Assembly: GCA_964574815.1 (NCBI GenBank)
Contig: CAZNPL010000039.1
Location: 3,757-67,756, forward strand
Direction: 5' to 3'
DNA: 64,000 nucleotides
Origin: CAZNPL01 sp964574815
Lineage (GTDB): Bacteria > Planctomycetota > Phycisphaerae > UBA1845
This document shows positions 60,446-64,000 of this stretch, piece by piece. Under the pieces are notes generated by a model. That model ran no database searches and was not told the origin of the DNA. It saw nothing but the letters and a program-made list of their open reading frames with translations. Every line of letters begins with the position of its first letter. Position 1 is the stretch's first letter. Made by a program: the position numbers and the translations under genes.

Positions 60446-60812
60446 GCTGCGAGAAGCGAGCGTCGCGCATGAGGCCGCCGCTGCCCGATGGCCCCTTCCG
60501 CCGCCTCGGCCCGTAACAATCTTGGTGGGCCTCGGACGGTACGATTCCGGCGAGATGCCACGTAGCCGGTTGGCATAGAATTAGCGTTCAGCACCCACGA
60601 GCCCCCTTTATCTACGGGAACCGCTCAAGACCGCCGGACGGCGTCAAGTGCCCCGCACCGCAATGATACGGGTTGAAGAACAACCCTGGCACAGGTAAGG
60701 TAGGTAAACCGCGTGCGAAAGCGTGCCGCGCACGGCCCCGGCAGTGTGCCTTCAAGCATGCGGAGATGTTCACTGGCTCGCGCAGACAGGAGCTCACTTC
60801 AAGGAGACAGCG
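60446..60812. other. 367-base non-coding gap before the GTP-type PEPCK
   Basis: I see no gene or clear terminator. AAGGAG at 60801-60806 is the ribosome binding site of the next gene. TTGGCATAGAATTAGC (60570-60585) has GG and GC ten bases apart like a sigma-54 site, but the match is imperfect. Confidence 0.3.
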
Positions 60813-62777
60813 ATGTTCAAGCTCAGGAACGGCGTCGACATCCTCGCAAGCGCAGGCGGAATCGATTCGATCGAGGAGGCCAGGGAGCTATTCAAAAAGA
60901 GCCTCAACCCGACACATCTCGCCAGGCTTGAGAAAATCCGCAATGAGGAAGCCCTCCTGAAAATCGCCAATGCGATTGCCCTCTGCAAGCCGAACGACGT
61001 CTTCATCACCACCGGGTCTCCCGAGGACATGCAGGCCGTGCGGAAAATGAGCATCGAAACCGGCGAGGAAAAGCCGCTCGCCATGGAGGGGCATACGATC
61101 CATTTCGATCTTCCGCAGGAGCAGGGCCGCATCGTGGATCGCACGTTCTACGTCATCAACGAAGGCGAACCCGTCAGCGTTCTGGGAAAGAAGTTACTGC
61201 GCGATGAAGCGCTTGCTTACGTCACCGAGTACATGGACGGGATCATGAAGGGCAAGACCATGATGATCGGTTTCTTCGCCCGTGGCCCCGCCGGGGCGAA
61301 GCTCGCCTTGCCTGCAATCGAAATGTCCTCATCCGCTTACGTCATGCACAGCGGCGATATCCTCTACCGGCACGTCTACGATGATTTCGACGAACAGGTG
61401 GAACGGTCCGGGCTTTTTCTCACAAACCTCCACAGCCAGGGGCCGAACCGCCCCGAAGACCTGCCCAACGCACGGGTCTTCATGGACCGAAGCTGGCTCA
61501 CCACCTTCAGCACCTTCTGCACCTATGCCGGAAACACCCTGCTCCTCAAAAAAGGCAACCATCGCTTCGCCGTCGATCTGGCAACCTACCTCGGCGGTGG
61601 CAAGGAGCTGTCCGAGCACATGTTCATCACCGGCGTGAAGGACGACACCGGGCGGATGACGTGGTTTGCAGGGGCTGCCCCCAGCGGCTGCGGCAAGACC
61701 ACGACCGCCATGGCCGGCACCGACTTCATCGGCGACGACCTCGCGCAGATGTGGATCGCAGAAGACGGCACCCTGAGAGCAATCAATCCCGAGCAGGGCA
61801 TCTTTGGCATCGTCGCCGATGTGAATCTCGAGGGTGACCCCTATCTGATGAAATGCCTGCGCGAGCCGGGCACTGAGGTCATCTGGTCCAATGTGCTGAT
61901 TGATGAAAACAAAGTCCCCCACTGGATCGGAAACGGCGAAAAGCATCCCGATAAGGGCGAGAACTTCCAGGGCCAATGGTATGTGGGCAAGAAGGACGAG
62001 GGCGGCAACGAAGTCCCGATCTCCCATCCGAACGCCCGCTGCACCTTGCGCTGTGCGGCAATCCAGAACTACAACACCGAGGTCGGCGAATCACCCGAGG
62101 GCGCTCCGGTCAAGGTCATCACCTACAGCGGACGCGACGCGGACACCATGCCGCCGGTCTGGGTCGCCCGGAATCCGACACACGGCGTCGTCATCGGCGC
62201 CTCCATCGTCTCCGCGGCGACGGCCACCGAAGTCGGCGCAACCGGCGTCAAGCGTCAGCCGTGGGCCAACGCTCCGTTCATCCCCGGCCCGCTTGCCGAT
62301 TACATGCGGACGCAGTTCAAATTCTTCAACAGCTCCGATTTCACCGACGCCGGGAGACCCGTTCTCGCGGGACTCAATTACTTTCTGACCCACGAGGCCC
62401 GCGGCGGCGACGGGTCCGGACTCCTCGGCGAGAAACGCGACGTCAAGGTGTGGCTGACCTGGCTCGCGAAATTCGCCCACGGCCAGGTGCAGGGCATCGA
62501 GACCCCGATCGGCTTCATCCCCAGATACGACGACCTCAAGAGCCTGTTCTCCTCAATCATCAACAAGGACTATCCACGCGACCTGTACGACAAACAATTC
62601 TCAATCTACGTCGACAACATCATGTCGCGGATCACCCTCCAGCGAGAGGCCTTCGGCCAGGAGGAAAACCTCCCCGCGGAACTCTTCCAGGTCTACGACG
62701 AGTGGGCCAAAGGACTCGGCGCGCTGAAGGAAAAACACGGCGCCGTCGTAACGCCGGAAAAGCTGCTCCAGGCGTAG
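60813..62777 (+). CDS. pckG: phosphoenolpyruvate carboxykinase (GTP) family
   Basis: 654-residue protein of the GTP-dependent PEPCK family, unrelated in close sequence to the ATP type at 57.4 kb. It shows TGSPEDMQAVRKMSIETGEEKPL, GFFARGPAGAKLALPAIEMSSSAYVMHS, the hypermobile-Cys P-loop region AGAAPSGCGKTTTAMAG (typically PSACGKTN), the metal-binding IGDDLAQMWI, and NPEQGIFGIVADVN. Late motifs PISHPNARCTLRC and GAVVGA-like GVVIGASIVSAATATE are also present. The P-loop variant places it in a divergent branch, so GTP specificity is inferred. ATG 60813 has AAGGAG six bases upstream; no other gene shares the operon. Confidence 0.9.
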   Translation: MFKLRNGVDILASAGGIDSIEEARELFKKSLNPTHLARLEKIRNEEALLKIANAIALCKPNDVFITTGSPEDMQAVRKMSIETGEEKPLAMEGHTIHFDLPQEQGRIVDRTFYVINEGEPVSVLGKKLLRDEALAYVTEYMDGIMKGKTMMIGFFARGPAGAKLALPAIEMSSSAYVMHSGDILYRHVYDDFDEQVERSGLFLTNLHSQGPNRPEDLPNARVFMDRSWLTTFSTFCTYAGNTLLLKKGNHRFAVDLATYLGGGKELSEHMFITGVKDDTGRMTWFAGAAPSGCGKTTTAMAGTDFIGDDLAQMWIAEDGTLRAINPEQGIFGIVADVNLEGDPYLMKCLREPGTEVIWSNVLIDENKVPHWIGNGEKHPDKGENFQGQWYVGKKDEGGNEVPISHPNARCTLRCAAIQNYNTEVGESPEGAPVKVITYSGRDADTMPPVWVARNPTHGVVIGASIVSAATATEVGATGVKRQPWANAPFIPGPLADYMRTQFKFFNSSDFTDAGRPVLAGLNYFLTHEARGGDGSGLLGEKRDVKVWLTWLAKFAHGQVQGIETPIGFIPRYDDLKSLFSSIINKDYPRDLYDKQFSIYVDNIMSRITLQREAFGQEENLPAELFQVYDEWAKGLGALKEKHGAVVTPEKLLQA

Positions 62778-62813
62778 AGCCGATCCCGGAACTGCTGATG
62801 GGTGCCGTTGGTC

Positions 62814-62826
62814 CGCCTCAGGCGGT
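62814..62826 (+). terminator. short hairpin after pckG
   Basis: CCGCC-TCA-GGCGG starts 37 bases after the pckG stop. The stem is five pairs with a three-base loop and no T-run, so it is at best a weak terminator. Confidence 0.25.
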
Positions 62827-62998
62827 TCCGCCAGTGCTGTGCTGCCTTCAACTGCGTATGGGAATAGATGCTGGATCCGGAGCCAAGGGCACGACTCGTC
62901 GCGTTGACAGGTGACCCACGGGGCACCAGATGCGTGCAGGCCGCCCGCACTGAGCGTGCCGCCCGCTTGGCTGGGGTCGTTTCAGATCTCCGCAAGCA

Positions 62999-63061
62999 TT
63001 GAAAGCAGGCTTTCAAAGCGCCCGGAGCTTTGAAAAACACGGTATTTCGCTTTCGAAGCGA
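62999..63061. promoter_or_regulatory. cluster of overlapping inverted repeats upstream of an ECF sigma gene
   Basis: Three inverted repeats lie in 63 bases: TTGAAAGC-AG-GCTTTCAA (62999-63016), TTTCAAAGC-N7-GCTTTGAAA (63011-63035) and TCGCTT-TCG-AAGCGA (63047-63061). The first two share GCTTTCAA, so they cannot both form as RNA. They lie ~110-170 bases before the ECF start and could be operators or an alternative RNA structure. Confidence 0.5.
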
Positions 63062-63157
63062 TACAACCCGCGAATGGCTGGCGACATCCCACGTCGATAT
63101 CAGTCTTGAAATTCCCGCGTTGGCGGCTCCTGCGTGGCATCTCACAAGGCAGCGCGT

Positions 63158-63169
63158 TAAAATAAGGGG
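63158..63169 (+). promoter_or_regulatory. -10-like TAAAAT six bases before the ECF sigma ATG
   Basis: TAAAAT (63158-63163) is followed by AAGGGG and ATG 63170. If used as a -10 box, transcription starts at or next to the ATG. The -35 region (TGGCAT, 17 bases upstream) is a poor match. The AAGGGG is too close to serve as a normal ribosome binding site. Confidence 0.35.
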
Positions 63170-63793
63170 ATGAACGAACATGAGCGAGGGGAGAACGTCG
63201 CTCTGGCGACCGCTGGCGATCAGGATGCCCTGCAGCGGTTAATCATCGAGTACCATGACGCTCTCTCAGGCACCCTCCAAAAAAACATGGATGCATTGTT
63301 GCAGCGAGTCATCGACTTGGATGACGTGCTTCAGGAGGCTTACGCCGCCGCCTTCCAGAGGGTCGGCGGTTGCCGGTTCGAAGGGCCGGGCGCTTTCTAC
63401 GGCTGGCTCGAGACGATCGCCCTGAACAAGTTGAAGGACGAGCAGCGGGCGCAAAGGAGCCGGAAGCGCGACGCCGGTCGCGTGCTCAGTGCCGCGCACG
63501 CATCGAGGCCGTCCTATGCCGATTTGATCCACCGTCTGTCCTCTCCCGACAGCACGCCGAGCCACCGTGTAGCCAAGAGTGAGGCCGTCGCGGCCGTCAT
63601 CTCCAGCCTAGCCCAACTTACAGCCGAACAGCGGGAGGTCGTTCGGCTGCGCTTCCTTGAAGAGAAATCCGTCGCCGAGGTCGCCGCGCGGATGAAGAAG
63701 TCCGAGGCCGCCATCCACATGCTCTGCCATCGGGCGCTCAAGGCCCTTCGCGAGCTGCTGGATTCGATCACGCACTACCTATCACACCTGTAG
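63170..63793 (+). CDS. ECF-type RNA polymerase sigma factor
   Basis: 207-residue sigma-70-family protein. Region 2 has the DDVLQEAYAAAFQRVGGCRFEGPGAFYGWLETIALNKLKDEQRAQRSRKRD pattern, followed by a long linker; region 4 is LAQLTAEQREVVRLRFLEEKSVAEVAARMKKSEAAIHMLCHRALKALRELL. It differs from the factor at 50.0 kb and lacks that group's DHARSRKA segment. Its regulator is not visible: 207 bases remain before the window ends, with no gene that I can support in them. Confidence 0.9.
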   Translation: MNEHERGENVALATAGDQDALQRLIIEYHDALSGTLQKNMDALLQRVIDLDDVLQEAYAAAFQRVGGCRFEGPGAFYGWLETIALNKLKDEQRAQRSRKRDAGRVLSAAHASRPSYADLIHRLSSPDSTPSHRVAKSEAVAAVISSLAQLTAEQREVVRLRFLEEKSVAEVAARMKKSEAAIHMLCHRALKALRELLDSITHYLSHL

Positions 63794-64000
63794 TCAGCCA
63801 TCGCCTAAAGACGTTCTTCGTCCGGCCACGGCGGCAGCAGGCTATCCCCGCGGACGATTTCTCTCGAATCTCCGCGTTAGGAACCGCCCCGGATTTCGTT
63901 TGCCAATTGACGACGGCTGCTAAGAGCTGCCCGCGGTAAATGATTCGCTAACCCAAGTTGAGCAGCGTAGGGGGCATTTCACTTTTTTTCGGCATGGTGA
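63794..64000. other. window end, no supported gene
   Basis: The last 207 bases show no clear coding frame. An ATG at the extreme end cannot be assessed. Confidence 0.3.

Noticed and set aside
60570..60585. Sigma-54-like site TTGGCATAGAATTAGC before pckG
   Set aside because: GG and GC have the right spacing, but the -12 TTGC is TAGC, the -24 box ends in AT instead of CG, and it is ~230 bases from the start codon. No sigma-54 activator is nearby.

Overview
The window reads as chromosomal DNA of a GC-rich member of the Planctomycetota, probably close to Phycisphaerae. I infer this from gene content, not from a marker gene: there is no rRNA, tRNA or ribosomal protein here. The hallmarks are an ECF sigma factor paired with a Ser/Thr kinase carrying TPR-like repeats, a second kinase with an N-terminal Cys/His zinc motif, a prepilin-like protein with an H-X9-DG-type tail, dockerin-type calcium repeats, a Cys-rich repeat protein with an IPTL-like C-terminal sorting signal, RHS repeats, and many small zinc-ribbon proteins.

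Layout. 1-5 kb: end of an RHS protein, a membrane kinase, a membrane protein, a secreted metallo-beta-lactamase-fold hydrolase and an NTF2-like protein. 5-13.6 kb: nucleotide-sugar dehydrogenase, an exported protein, a two-domain glycosyltransferase, a DCC thiol protein with a decayed HTTM-like neighbour, a zinc-ribbon membrane protein and a BtpA-family barrel. 13.7-19.4 kb: a lipoprotein serpin, a three-gene SPFH/zinc-ribbon operon and a ketoacyl-synthase-like pseudoenzyme. 19.7-23.4 kb: a secreted dockerin protein split by an in-frame TGA, and a prepilin-like protein. 23.4-29 kb: an HMG-CoA-lyase-like protein divergent from an enoyl-CoA hydratase, a zinc-finger protein, cmk and a membrane glycosyltransferase. 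29.3-34 kb: sdhCAB with a recognisable promoter, then galE. 34.4-43.5 kb: the Cys-rich repeat protein, a giant SulP transporter and a four-gene two-component cluster. 43.8-48.8 kb: egtD, a molybdopterin enzyme/cysteine desulfurase fusion and a small acidic protein. 50-53.5 kb: ECF sigma factor and kinase. 53.5-57.2 kb: small membrane proteins, an AIM24-like protein, a lipoprotein and a VWA protein. 57.4-62.8 kb: two PEP carboxykinases of different families flanking an ABC ATPase. 63.2 kb: another ECF sigma factor.

The clearest functional system is ergothioneine biosynthesis. EgtD would methylate histidine to hercynine, and the fusion has the architecture of the metallopterin-dependent ergothioneine synthase described from Caldithrix abyssi (acetylene-hydratase-like module plus functional cysteine desulfurase). 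From memory, that enzyme class was reported only from anaerobes, which bears on the lifestyle of this organism. The most unusual single protein is the SulP transporter, with four tandem STAS domains and a predicted periplasmic insertion carrying a CxxCH motif. Central metabolism is represented by succinate dehydrogenase/fumarate reductase and both PEPCK types; envelope sugar metabolism by the nucleotide-sugar dehydrogenase, GalE and two glycosyltransferases.
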